Below are positions 18,103-26,521 of a stretch of DNA of 64,000 nucleotides, in pieces. The stretch comes from Streptomyces qaidamensis. Lineage in GTDB: Bacteria > Actinomycetota > Actinomycetes > Streptomycetales > Streptomycetaceae. Made by a program: the position numbers and the translations under genes. The DNA lies in contig NZ_CP015098.1 in assembly GCF_001611795.1 (NCBI RefSeq), positions 4,898,001 through 4,962,000 of the forward strand, read 5' to 3'. Position 1 is the stretch's first letter. Each line of letters opens with the position of its first letter. Below the pieces are notes generated by a model. It searched no databases. It had not been told where the DNA came from and was given only the letters and a program-made list of their open reading frames with translations.

Positions 18103-18782
18103 CGAGCGGCACCGGCAAACCCATCCGGGTTCTCATCGTCGACGACCAGGCGATGGTCCGGCAGGGCTTCACCGTGCTGCTCGGCATACAGCCCGACCTG
18201 GAGGTCGTCGGCGACGCGAAGAACGGTGAGGGCGGCATCGCCCTGGCCGCGGAGCTCGCCCCGGACGTCGTCCTGATGGACATCCGCATGCCCGGGATCG
18301 GCGGCATCGAGGCCACCCGGCACATCACCGCCGCGCACCCGGACATGCGGGTGCTGGTGCTCACCACCTTCGACCTGGACGAGTACGTGTACGACGCGCT
18401 GCGCGCCGGGGCCTCCGGGTTCCTGCTGAAGGACGCGTCGTCGGAGCAGCTCGCCGAGGCGGTCCGGGTGGTCGCGGCCGGGGAGGCGCTGCTCGCCCCG
18501 GTCATCACCCGCAAGCTGATCGCCGAGTTCTCCCGGCTCGACGGCAAGCCCCGTGCCCCGCTCAGGGAACGCGTCGGCGACCTGACCGAACGGGAGACGG
18601 AGGTGCTCGCGCTGATCGCGCAGGGCCTGTCGAACGCGGAGATCGCCCGGCACCTGTTCGTGGCCGAGCAGACGGTGAAGACCCACGTGGGCCGGATCCT
18701 GGTGAAGCTGGGCCTCAGGGACCGTACGCAGGCGGCGGTGTTCGCGTACGAATCGGGGCTGGTGCGTCCCTCGGGGTACTGA
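18099..18782 (+). CDS. NarL/FixJ-family response regulator
   Basis: A 227-residue regulator: receiver domain with VLIVDDQAMVRQGF, phosphorylated D61 in VVLMDIRMPG, switch region LTTFDLDEYVY and KDASSEQL, then a LuxR-type helix-turn-helix (DLTERETEVLALIAQGLSNAEIARHLFV, with recognition helix EQTVKTHVGRILVKLG). The ATG overlaps the kinase stop (ATGA). It is a close paralogue of the regulator at 20219-20884, with nearly identical switch and DNA-binding segments, so the two may share DNA sites. Confidence 0.92.
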   Translation: MTSGTGKPIRVLIVDDQAMVRQGFTVLLGIQPDLEVVGDAKNGEGGIALAAELAPDVVLMDIRMPGIGGIEATRHITAAHPDMRVLVLTTFDLDEYVYDALRAGASGFLLKDASSEQLAEAVRVVAAGEALLAPVITRKLIAEFSRLDGKPRAPLRERVGDLTERETEVLALIAQGLSNAEIARHLFVAEQTVKTHVGRILVKLGLRDRTQAAVFAYESGLVRPSGY

Positions 18783-18801
18783 GGGGTGGCGCGGCGGGTC
18801 G

Positions 18802-18817
18802 CCGTAGTACCTGAGAG
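18802..18817 (+). promoter_or_regulatory. Candidate response-regulator box, copy 2
   Basis: This is the same 16 bases as at 14401-14416 (CCGTAGTACCTGAGAG), here 64 bases upstream of the GTG of the second kinase gene and just after the first regulator's stop codon. Both copies are on the same strand relative to the downstream operon. Confidence 0.5.
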
Positions 18818-18881
18818 GGACCCTGTGGAACCCCTCTCACTGGGGACGACCGGGGCCCGGGACGCGCTTACCGTTCTGTAC

Positions 18882-20222
18882 GTGACCGAGACGACTCACA
18901 TGCAGACCACGCCACCGGGGCCCGGGGCCAAGCCGCGCAGCCCGGAGTACCGGGTGGCCGTGGACTCCTTGCACGGGCTGCGGCAGGACCTCTTCCGCGA
19001 CGCGTTCGCCTACCGGCCGCTGCCGCGCAGGAGCGTGGAAGGGCGGCTCGTCCGGCGGCTGCCCGCCCGCCTGCGGGGGTACGCGACATGGACGCCGCAC
19101 GCTCTGATAGCCCTGGCGGCCCTGATCACCCTGTTCCTCGCCAGCGTCGACACCGACGGCATGGTGCTCCTGGCCGTTCCGTTGACGGTGATACCCGTCC
19201 TGCTGACCATGATCCGGCCGGTCGGAGCGTTCTGGGCGTCCATGGCCTCCACCCCGGTGGTCGCCCTGCTCGTCGGCAACTGGAACAACTGGCCGTGGGC
19301 CGCCAGCAGCTTCGCCTGCCATCTGACCGTGCTGACGGTCGTGGCGATACGCACCCGGCCGCGCACGGCCGGGTGGATGTGGGCACTGACGGGGCTGTAC
19401 GCCATAGTCGCGGACATGGGCATAGGCCCGACCTACGTCTACGGCACCAACTCCGGCCCCATGCTCGTCTTCTCGGCCATGATCCTGCTCTGCGTCACCG
19501 TCTGGCACATCCGTCGCAACGCCGAGCAGGAGGTCACCGCCCAGCAGACGGTCACCGCGCACGAGCGCTCCCGCCGCACCCTGCTGGAGGAGCGCACCAC
19601 GATCGCCCGCGAGCTGCACGACGTGGTGGCCCACCACATGTCGGTGGTCGCCATCCAGGCGGAGGCCGCGCCCTACCGGGTGGAGAACCCGCCGCCGGAG
19701 CTGGAGAAGGCGTTCGCCACGATCCGGGAGAACGCGGTGGCGGCCCTGACCGAACTGCGCCGCGTGCTGGGCGTCGTCCGCGCCGAGGACTACGAGGCCC
19801 CGGACGCCCCGCAGCCCACCCTCGCCGACCTGGAGGGGCTGCTGGCCAACGTCCGGGAGGCCGGGCTGGGTGTCGAGAAGGTGGTGACCGGCGCGGTGCG
19901 GGAGCTGCCGCAGGGCGTGGAGCTGTCGGCGTACCGCATCGTGCAGGAGGCCCTCAGCAACACCCTGCGGCACGCACCGGGCGCGACGGCCCGCGTCGAG
20001 ATCGGGTACGTTCTCGGAGGCCTGGGCCTGCGCGTCGTCAACGGCCCGCCGCCGAACCCGAGCCTGATCAAGCCCTCGCCCGGCGCCGGGCACGGCATCA
20101 CGGGCATGCGGGAGCGGGTGTCGATGCTGAACGGCGAGATGACGGCGGGCGGCACGGACGATGGAGGGTACGAGGTGGCGGTGTTCCTGCCGGTCATCCT
20201 GCCGGACGAGGACGACGCATGA
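18882..20222 (+). CDS. NarL-type sensor histidine kinase, second system
   Basis: A 446-residue paralogue of the kinase at 16717. The N-terminus has a cytoplasmic stretch, then four or five membrane helices (about 75-205), HisKA_3 helix IARELHDVVAHHMSVVAIQ, and ATPase motifs EALSNTLRHAPG and GAGHGITGMRERVSMLNG. The GTG at 18882 is preferred because TACCGT lies 7 bases before it (leaderless pattern); ATG 18900 is an alternative. It ends with ATGA overlapping its regulator. Confidence 0.86.
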   Translation: MTETTHMQTTPPGPGAKPRSPEYRVAVDSLHGLRQDLFRDAFAYRPLPRRSVEGRLVRRLPARLRGYATWTPHALIALAALITLFLASVDTDGMVLLAVPLTVIPVLLTMIRPVGAFWASMASTPVVALLVGNWNNWPWAASSFACHLTVLTVVAIRTRPRTAGWMWALTGLYAIVADMGIGPTYVYGTNSGPMLVFSAMILLCVTVWHIRRNAEQEVTAQQTVTAHERSRRTLLEERTTIARELHDVVAHHMSVVAIQAEAAPYRVENPPPELEKAFATIRENAVAALTELRRVLGVVRAEDYEAPDAPQPTLADLEGLLANVREAGLGVEKVVTGAVRELPQGVELSAYRIVQEALSNTLRHAPGATARVEIGYVLGGLGLRVVNGPPPNPSLIKPSPGAGHGITGMRERVSMLNGEMTAGGTDDGGYEVAVFLPVILPDEDDA

Positions 20223-20884
20223 CCATCCGGGTTCTGATCGCGGACGACCAGATGATGGTGCGCGAGGGTTTCTCGGTCCTGCTGAACGCGATGCCGGACA
20301 TCGAGGTCGTCGGCGAGGCGGTGAACGGCCGGGAGGCCGTCACCAAGGTCCGCGAGCTCGCTCCGGACGTGGTGCTGATGGACATCCGCATGCCCGAGCT
20401 GAACGGCATCGAGGCGACCCGCGAGATCGTGGCCGCCGACGGTGCGGCGAAGGTGCTGGTGCTCACCACCTTCGACCTCGACGAGTACGTGTACCAGGCG
20501 CTGCGCGCGGGGGCCTCCGGCTTCCTCCTCAAGGACGCCTCGGCCCGCCAGCTGGCCGACGGGGTGAAGGTCGTGGCCTCCGGGGAGGCGCTCCTGGCCC
20601 CCTCGGTGACCAGGCGGCTGATCACCGAGTTCTCCAAGCTGTCCGAGAAGCCGCATCTCATGCCCTCCGCCCATGCGGCATACGGTGACCTCACCGACCG
20701 GGAGACGGAGGTGCTGGTCCTCATCGCGCAGGGACTGTCGAACTCGGAGATCGCGGGGCGGCTGGTCGTCGCCGAGTCCACGATCAAGACGCACGTCAGC
20801 CGGATCCTGGTGAAGCTGGGCCTCAGGGACCGGACCCAGGCGGCGGTGTTCGCGTACGAGGCGCGGCTGGTGACGCCGGGGTGA
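20219..20884 (+). CDS. NarL/FixJ-family response regulator, second system
   Basis: A 221-residue response regulator with receiver motifs VLIADDQMMVREGF and phospho-acceptor D55 (VVLMDIRMPELNG), and the C-terminal LuxR helix-turn-helix DLTDRETEVLVLIAQGLSNSEIAGRL with ESTIKTHVSRILVKLGLRDR. It is translationally coupled to its kinase. Close similarity to the regulator at 18099 points to local duplication of a whole kinase-regulator pair. Targets are unknown; the adjacent P450 and ABC exporter are candidates. Confidence 0.92.
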   Translation: MTIRVLIADDQMMVREGFSVLLNAMPDIEVVGEAVNGREAVTKVRELAPDVVLMDIRMPELNGIEATREIVAADGAAKVLVLTTFDLDEYVYQALRAGASGFLLKDASARQLADGVKVVASGEALLAPSVTRRLITEFSKLSEKPHLMPSAHAAYGDLTDRETEVLVLIAQGLSNSEIAGRLVVAESTIKTHVSRILVKLGLRDRTQAAVFAYEARLVTPG

Positions 20885-20937
20885 CAGGTGGGCGCCGCCC
20901 CTGGTCAGAGTGGGGGCTGCCGGGCTAGCGTCCGTTC

Positions 20938-22158
20938 ATGGCAGCTGTTTCCGACCTCGGGTTCGACCCGTGGGACCCGGCGTTCCTCACCGACCCGTAC
21001 CCCGTCTACGCCGAGCTGCGTGCCCGGGGCCGCGTGCACTGGTTCGAGCCCACGAACCAGTGGCTCGTCCCGTACCACGCGGACGTCTCGGCACTGCTGC
21101 GTGACCGGCGCCTCGGCCGGACGTACCAGCACCGGTTCTCACACGAGGAGTTCGGCCGCGCGGCGCCCCCGCCGGAGCACGAGCCGTTCCACACGCTCAA
21201 CGACCACGGGATGCTCGACCTGGAGCCGCCGGACCACACCCGGATCCGCCGTCTGGTGTCGAAGGCGTTCACGCCCCGCACGGTGGAGCGGCTGAAGCCG
21301 TACGTGCAGGGCCTGGCCGACGATCTGGTGTCCGCGCTGGTCGCGAAGGGCGGCGGCGACCTGCTGGCGGACGTCGCCGAACCCCTCCCCGTGGCGGTGA
21401 TCGCCGAGATGCTCGGCATCCCGGAGTCCGACCGGGCCCCGCTGCGCCCCTGGTCGGCGGACATCTGCGGGATGTACGAGCTGAAGCCGTCCGAGGACAC
21501 GGCGGCGAAGGCGGTCCGGGCGTCGGTCGAGTTCTCCGACTATCTGCGCGAGCTGATCGCGGCCCGCCGCAAGGAGCCCGGCGAGGACCTCATCTCGGGT
21601 CTCATCGCGGCCCACGACGAGGGTGACCGGCTCACCGAGCAGGAGATGATCTCGACCTGCGTCCTGCTGCTCAACGCCGGCCACGAGGCCACGGTGAACG
21701 CCACGGTCAACGGCTGGTACGCCCTGTTCCGCAACCCGTCCCAGCTGGAGGCGCTGCGCGCGGACCACACGCTCGTCCCCTCCGCGATCGAGGAGCTGAT
21801 GCGCTACGACACCCCGCTGCAGCTGTTCGAACGCTGGGTCCTGGACGAGATCGAGATCGACGGCACGACGATCCCGCGCGGCGCGGAGATCGCCCTGCTT
21901 TTCGGCTCCGCCAACCACGACCCGGCGGTGTTCCGGAACCCGTCCGCCCTCGACCTCACCCGCGCGGACAACCCCCACATCTCCTTCAGCGCCGGCATCC
22001 ACTACTGCATCGGCGCACCCCTGGCCCGTATCGAGCTGGCGGCGTCGATGGGGGCGTTGCTGGAGCGGGCCCCGACGCTGCGACTCGCCGCCGAGCCGGT
22101 GAGGAAGCCGAACTTCGTGATCAGGGGGCTGGAGGGCCTGGCGGTGGAGATCGGCTGA
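20938..22158 (+). CDS. Cytochrome P450 (CYP107-like)
   Basis: A 406-residue bacterial class I P450. The heme loop FSAGIHYCIGAPLAR places the cysteine ligand at about residue 357; the I-helix has LLLNAGHEATVN, with alanine-glycine-histidine-glutamate where AGxDT is usual; the K-helix EELMR and the ERWVLDE segment are present. Function is oxidation of an unknown small molecule using external ferredoxin partners, none of which is encoded nearby. TAGCGT lies 6 bases before the ATG, so the transcript is probably leaderless. It resembles the CYP107 group by recollection only. Confidence 0.9.
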   Translation: MAAVSDLGFDPWDPAFLTDPYPVYAELRARGRVHWFEPTNQWLVPYHADVSALLRDRRLGRTYQHRFSHEEFGRAAPPPEHEPFHTLNDHGMLDLEPPDHTRIRRLVSKAFTPRTVERLKPYVQGLADDLVSALVAKGGGDLLADVAEPLPVAVIAEMLGIPESDRAPLRPWSADICGMYELKPSEDTAAKAVRASVEFSDYLRELIAARRKEPGEDLISGLIAAHDEGDRLTEQEMISTCVLLLNAGHEATVNATVNGWYALFRNPSQLEALRADHTLVPSAIEELMRYDTPLQLFERWVLDEIEIDGTTIPRGAEIALLFGSANHDPAVFRNPSALDLTRADNPHISFSAGIHYCIGAPLARIELAASMGALLERAPTLRLAAEPVRKPNFVIRGLEGLAVEIG

Positions 22159-22185
22159 CCAGCCGCGTACTGCTGGTCAGTCGAC

Positions 22186-22383
22186 GTGCGGCGGGTCGGC
22201 GGGCGTGCTGGTCAGTCGACGTGCGGCGGGTCGGCGGGCATGCTGCTGCTCAGCCGCGTGCGGCGGGTCGGTGGGCGTACCGCTGGTCAGCCGCGTGCGG
22301 CGGGTCGGCGGGCGTGCTGCTGGTCGGTCGGCGTGCGGCGGGTCGGCGGGCGTGCTGCTGGTCAGCCGCGTGCGGCGGGTCAG
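22186..22383. repeat. Tandem repeat array, six units of 35-38 bp
   Basis: GTGCGGCGGGTCGG recurs at 22186, 22221, 22258, 22295, 22333 and (ending GGGTCA) 22370, separated by related spacers built from GCGGGCGTGCTG and GTCAGCCGC. The array fills the space between the convergent P450 and ABC permease genes and touches the permease stop codon. Units are adjacent and imperfect, which argues against CRISPR and for slippage-prone tandem duplication. Confidence 0.85.
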
Positions 22384-23978
22384 GTCGTCATGTCCCGCCG
22401 CCGCAACCCCGCCAGCCCACCGGCCACCAGCATCACCGCCAAGCCGGTCAGGGTCAGCACCGGCCCCCACTCCACGGAGCCGCCCGGCAACTTCGGCAGG
22501 TGCCCGAACGGCGAGACGTCCAGCACCGCCCGCGGCACATCCAGCGCGGGCCCGACCCAGCCGATCAGCAGCACCGCCCCGGCGACACCCCAGGCCGCGA
22601 GGGCCGCCCGGGGCAGGACGCCGTGCAGCAGCACCGCCACCCCGCCGATCACCCACACCGCCGGGAGCTGCACCAGGCACGCCGCCAGGATCGGGCCGGT
22701 CTCCTTGCCGTAGCCGACGGCGAAGCCGAACCCGGCCAGCAGCATGATCCAGGCGGCACCGCCGAAGGCGATCACCAGGTGCCCGGTGGCCCAGCGCAGC
22801 CGCCCCACCGCGTTCGCCAGGACCGGTTCCGCCCGGCCGGAGGTCTCCTCGCCGTGCAGGCGCAGCACCGAGGAAACGATGTACAGCGCCGCGACCAGGC
22901 CCAGCATGCCGATCATGGACGCCAGGAACGCGTCCGTCAGGCCGGACTGCCCGCCCATCCGCTCGATGATCCGCCGGGCGTTGGCGTTGTCGCCGACCAG
23001 GTCGGCCGCGCCGTCGGTCATGCCGCCGTAGACGACCCCGGCGAGGAAGAAGCCGATGCTCCAGCCCAGCACACCGCCCCGCTGCAACCGCCAGGCCAGG
23101 GCGCTCGCGGTGCCCAACCTGCCGGACGCGGGGCCCGGCCGGGTCGGCAGGAAGCTCATGCCGAGGTCCCGGCGGCCGGCCAGGGCGTAGGCCACCGCTC
23201 CCTGGAGGACGACCGCCCCGGCGAGGAGCGCGAGCACCCACCAGCGTTCGCCGGCGTAGGGCCGCAGGTTCTCCAGCCAGCCCAGCGGCGAGAGCCAGGT
23301 CAGAACCGACGAGCCGTCGTCCGTGCCCGAGTCGCCCGCCGCGCGCAGGACGAACGCGCTCCCGAGCACCGCCGCCGTCAGGCCGCGTGCCAGCCGTGCG
23401 CTCTCGGTCAGCTGCGCGACGATCGCCGCCGCCGTGGCGAAGACCATCCCGACCCCGGCGATCCCGAGCCCCAGCGCCAGGGCCCCTGCCACGCCCTGTC
23501 CGGCCAGGCCCGCCGTCACCAGCAGCGCCAGCACCGCGTTCGCGACGGCCGCCGCCAGCAGGGCCGCCGTCAGCGAGGCCCGGCGGCCCACGGTCCCGGA
23601 CGCGACCAGTTCGTGACGGCCGCTCTCCTCCTCGTCCCGGGTGTGCCGTACGACGACCAGCAGGCTCATCACGGCTGCCAGGGCACCGGCGTAGATGCCG
23701 ACGCGCCAGGCCGTGAGGGCGCCGAGCGAGTCGCCGAAGACCGGGCCGACCATCGCGCGCAGCGAGGAGTTGGTCTCCATCTGCCGGACCAGGTCGGCGC
23801 GTTCGGCCGGGGTGCCGTACAGGCCCTCCAGAGTGCCCGGCATGGACAGGACCATCATCGCGCCGACCGCGACCCAGACGGGGATCATCAGCCGGTCGCG
23901 GCGCAGGGCGAAGCGCAGCAGCGTGCCCGTACCGGCGAGTTGGCGTGTGCTGCCGTGCCGTACCGCGAAGGCCGTCAT
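22380..23978 (-). CDS. ABC transporter permease (ABC-2 exporter type)
   Basis: A 532-residue membrane protein with about 12 hydrophobic helices arranged as two similar halves, as in actinobacterial antibiotic-export permeases. The N-terminus (TLLRFALRRDRLMIPVWV) is typical. The ATG at 23978 overlaps the ATPase stop by 4 bases. With the ATPase it should form an exporter for a drug, lipid or peptide. Stop is next to the tandem-repeat array. Confidence 0.87.
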   Translation of the reverse strand: MTAFAVRHGSTRQLAGTGTLLRFALRRDRLMIPVWVAVGAMMVLSMPGTLEGLYGTPAERADLVRQMETNSSLRAMVGPVFGDSLGALTAWRVGIYAGALAAVMSLLVVVRHTRDEEESGRHELVASGTVGRRASLTAALLAAAVANAVLALLVTAGLAGQGVAGALALGLGIAGVGMVFATAAAIVAQLTESARLARGLTAAVLGSAFVLRAAGDSGTDDGSSVLTWLSPLGWLENLRPYAGERWWVLALLAGAVVLQGAVAYALAGRRDLGMSFLPTRPGPASGRLGTASALAWRLQRGGVLGWSIGFFLAGVVYGGMTDGAADLVGDNANARRIIERMGGQSGLTDAFLASMIGMLGLVAALYIVSSVLRLHGEETSGRAEPVLANAVGRLRWATGHLVIAFGGAAWIMLLAGFGFAVGYGKETGPILAACLVQLPAVWVIGGVAVLLHGVLPRAALAAWGVAGAVLLIGWVGPALDVPRAVLDVSPFGHLPKLPGGSVEWGPVLTLTGLAVMLVAGGLAGLRRRDMTT

Positions 23979-24871
23979 CGGCCCGCCGCCTCGTCCTGGT
24001 AGTGCCGCAGGAAGAGTTCCTCCAGCGTGGGCGGTGTCGACGTCAGCGACCGCACGCCCGACTCGCTCAGCGACCGCAGGACGCCGTCCAGCCGGTCGGT
24101 GTCGACCTGGAGCCGGACGCGGCGCCCCCGTACGTCGAGGTCGTGCACGCCGGGCAGCGCCGACAACCCGTTGGGCGGCCCGGCGAGTTCGGCGACGACG
24201 CTGGTGCGGGTCAGATGGCGCAGGTCGGCGAGCGAACCGCTCTCGACCGTGCGGCCGCCCCGGATGATGCTCACCCGGTCGCACAGCTCCTCGACCTCGC
24301 TGAGGATGTGGGAGGAGAGCAGGACCGTGCGGCCCCGGTCACGCTCCTCCTCGACGCAGCGCCGGAAGACCCCCTCCATCAGCGGGTCCAGGCCCGAGGT
24401 CGGTTCGTCCAGGATCAGCAGGTCGACGTCCGAGGCGAACGCGGCGACGAGGGCGACCTTCTGGCGGTTGCCCTTGGAGTAGGTGCGGCCCTTCTTGGTC
24501 GGGTCGAGTTCGAAGCGCTCGATCAGCTCCGCGCGGCGCATCGCGTCGAGCCCTCCGCGCAGCCGGCCGTAGAGGTCGATGACCTCGCCGCCGGAGAGGT
24601 TGCGCCACAGCGTCACGTCCCCGGGGACGTAGGCGATGCGGCGGTGCACCTCCACCGCGTCCGCCCAGGGGTCGCGGCCGAGCACCTGCGCGGCGCCCGA
24701 GTCGGCGCGCAGCAGACCGAGCAGGACCCGGATGGTGGTGGACTTCCCGGCGCCGTTGGGGCCGAGGAAGCCGTGGACCTCACCGGTGGCGACCTCCAGG
24801 TCGAGCCCGTCGAGAGCATGCGTCCGCCCGAAGGACTTGTGCAGTCCGGAGACGGTGATGGCCTTCGTCAT
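23975..24871 (-). CDS. ABC transporter ATP-binding protein
   Basis: A 298-residue ATPase with Walker A GPNGAGKSTT (about 38-47), Q-loop near VPGDV, signature SKGNRQKVALVAA (a variant of LSGGQ, as in drug-resistance ATPases of the DrrA type), Walker B LLILDEPTSGLD and H-loop SSHIL. The C-terminal 80 residues form an accessory domain ending in LEELFLRHYQ. It is the first gene of the exporter operon and is divergent from the regulator at 24946, sharing an AT-rich promoter region. Confidence 0.92.
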   Translation of the reverse strand: MTKAITVSGLHKSFGRTHALDGLDLEVATGEVHGFLGPNGAGKSTTIRVLLGLLRADSGAAQVLGRDPWADAVEVHRRIAYVPGDVTLWRNLSGGEVIDLYGRLRGGLDAMRRAELIERFELDPTKKGRTYSKGNRQKVALVAAFASDVDLLILDEPTSGLDPLMEGVFRRCVEEERDRGRTVLLSSHILSEVEELCDRVSIIRGGRTVESGSLADLRHLTRTSVVAELAGPPNGLSALPGVHDLDVRGRRVRLQVDTDRLDGVLRSLSESGVRSLTSTPPTLEELFLRHYQDEAAGR

Positions 24872-24881
24872 GCTCCAGAAC

Positions 24882-24922
24882 GTACGCTTCTTTCAGAAAT
24901 TTGTGAAGTTAAAGAAACGTAT
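24882..24922. promoter_or_regulatory. Dyad operator between ABC exporter and its divergent regulator
   Basis: GTACGCTTCTTT (24882-24893) and AAAGAAACGTAT (24911-24922) form an imperfect inverted repeat in an unusually AT-rich 74-base intergenic region. It sits in the shared promoter of the exporter and the GbsR/MarR-like gene, the expected place for an autoregulatory operator. Confidence 0.6.
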
Positions 24923-24945
24923 GAACCGCGGATAGGGTGGGCCTC

Positions 24946-25443
24946 ATGACGGAATCAGCCGGAACGAGCCGGGACGCGGAGGCCGTGTCGAGGTTCGTGG
25001 AGTCCTTCGCCGCGCAGCTCGTCGAGGCGGGGATGGCGCGGATGCCCGCCCGCGTCTTCGCCGCGCTGCTCTCCTCCGACGAGGGCTCGATGACCTCCAC
25101 CGAGCTGGGGGAGCAACTGCGGATCAGCCCCGCGGCGGTGTCCGGGGCGGTGCGCTACCTGGCCCAGACGCACATGGTCTCGCGCGAGAGGGAGCCGGGA
25201 TCGCGCCGGGAACGCTACCGGGTGCACGGCAACCAGTGGTACGAGGCGCTGACCAACCGCGAGGCCGTCATCAAGCGCTGGGAAGGCGCCCTGCGCGAGG
25301 GCGTCGCCAGCCTCGGCGCCGGCACCCCGGCCGGCCGCCGCATGGCCGAGACACTCGCCTTCTTCGAGTTCATCGAGACCGAGATCGTGGAGATGATGGA
25401 GCGCTGGCGCGTGCACCGGGAGAAGACGTTCGGACCGCAATGA
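24946..25443 (+). CDS. GbsR/MarR-like transcriptional regulator
   Basis: A 165-residue winged-helix protein: RMPARVFAALLSSDEGSMTSTELGEQL, then SPAAVSGAVRYLAQTHMVSREREPGSRRERYRV (recognition helix and wing), then a helical dimerisation tail. This is the pattern of GbsR-type MarR relatives that control divergent ABC exporters in actinobacteria. The ATG at 24946 lies 7 bases after TAGGGT, so the mRNA is probably leaderless. It is likely to repress the adjacent exporter and itself through the dyad at 24882-24922; the ligand may be the transported compound. Confidence 0.85.
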   Translation: MTESAGTSRDAEAVSRFVESFAAQLVEAGMARMPARVFAALLSSDEGSMTSTELGEQLRISPAAVSGAVRYLAQTHMVSREREPGSRRERYRVHGNQWYEALTNREAVIKRWEGALREGVASLGAGTPAGRRMAETLAFFEFIETEIVEMMERWRVHREKTFGPQ

Positions 25444-25468
25444 CCAGCGGAACGTCCGGGGCGACGGC

Positions 25469-26335
25469 TCACTGCCCCGCCGGCACCGTCAGCCCCCAAG
25501 CCCCCTCCCGCACCACCCACGTCCGGGTCCGCACCGGCCCCGACACCACCGTGTCCGCGCGGTAGCGGAAGTGCGCCCCGGACACCGTCACCGTCCGGCC
25601 CTCCGCCAGCAGCGGTGAGGCCTCCGCTCCCACCGACACGGGTCTGACCTCCACCGACGCGACGCCCGACGCGGCCGGTGACACCGACACCGCCTCCACC
25701 GGCTGGTTGAGGTCGACGAGGGTCTCCCCGTCCACCTCGACCCGCAGCCGGGACGGCCCCGGCCCGGGCCCGGCGGCCGGCCGGGAGGGCCGGCCGGCCG
25801 GAACCAGCGTCCGGACCAGGTACTGGCACGTCCGCAGCCACGGGCGGCCCGTCAGGTCGTCCGGGTCGGGCGCGGCCTCCGGCGAGGGCCGCAGCGGCGG
25901 TATCCGCAGCGCGCCGAGCACCACCCCGTCGCTGTCGTCCACCATCAGGTCCATGCGCCGCTCGACCCCGTCGAGCACCGCCCGCGCCGCCGCCACCGTC
26001 CCTGTCGGCACCCCCAGCGACCGGGCCAGGGACAGCGCACCCCCGACCGGGACCACCGACAGCGCGCATCCGGCCAGCTCACGGTGTCGGTGCAGCAGCG
26101 CCACCGCCCGGATCAGCGCCCGGTCGTCGCCCACCACCACCGGCCGCCGCGAGCCCCGCCGGGCCAGCGCCCGGGCGAACTCCTCCGGCCCGTCCGGCAG
26201 GCACAGCTTGACGCCGGCACCCGCTCCGAGCACGTCTTTCGCGATCCTGACGGACTCGCCGTCCGACCTGCGGGCGACCGGGTCGACCACCACCAACAGC
26301 TGCTCGGACGTCGCGGAAGTCGCCACCTCGGCCAT
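25469..26335 (-). CDS. Diacylglycerol kinase-family lipid kinase, divergent
   Basis: A 288-residue protein resembling the DAGK catalytic domain family: a LLVVVDPVARRSDGESV start, RPVVVGDDRALIRAVALLHRH corresponding to the GGDGT nucleotide loop, and VVPVGGALSLARSLGVP resembling the PxGTxNDxAR motif. Both nucleotide motifs are degenerate (VGDDRAL replaces GGDGT), so activity is doubtful. The second half is a beta-rich domain as in YegS/DgkB. Substrate unknown. It is divergent from purA. Confidence 0.68.
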   Translation of the reverse strand: MAEVATSATSEQLLVVVDPVARRSDGESVRIAKDVLGAGAGVKLCLPDGPEEFARALARRGSRRPVVVGDDRALIRAVALLHRHRELAGCALSVVPVGGALSLARSLGVPTGTVAAARAVLDGVERRMDLMVDDSDGVVLGALRIPPLRPSPEAAPDPDDLTGRPWLRTCQYLVRTLVPAGRPSRPAAGPGPGPSRLRVEVDGETLVDLNQPVEAVSVSPAASGVASVEVRPVSVGAEASPLLAEGRTVTVSGAHFRYRADTVVSGPVRTRTWVVREGAWGLTVPAGQ

Positions 26336-26365
26336 GCCTCGCTTCCTCGGGTAGCATCTTTGTGC

Positions 26366-26397
26366 AAGAGCCCCTTGCGCTATTGCGCCAGGGGCTT
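26366..26397 (+). promoter_or_regulatory. Hairpin in the purA/lipid-kinase divergent region
   Basis: AGCCCCTTGCGC (26369-26380) and GCGCCAGGGGCT (26385-26396) form a 12-bp stem with one mismatch and a TATT loop. TAGCAT at 26352 could be a -10 box just upstream, placing the hairpin at the 5' end of a long purA leader. As it lies between divergent genes, an attenuator or RNA-stability element is more likely than a gene-end terminator. Confidence 0.4.
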
Positions 26398-26521
26398 CGT
26401 CTATTCCGGGGCATCCGGTCCGACGGTTGGCGGCCAACGGCGGTCGCGGTGCACGCGGCTGCGTATTCTCCGCGTTCGCCCTCGACCATGGACATGCCCC
26501 GCCCGGAAGGGGTGTACGCGC

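Noticed and set aside
22186..22383. Possible CRISPR array
   Set aside because: Units are contiguous and imperfect, spacers are related to each other, and no cas genes are present. It is a tandem repeat.
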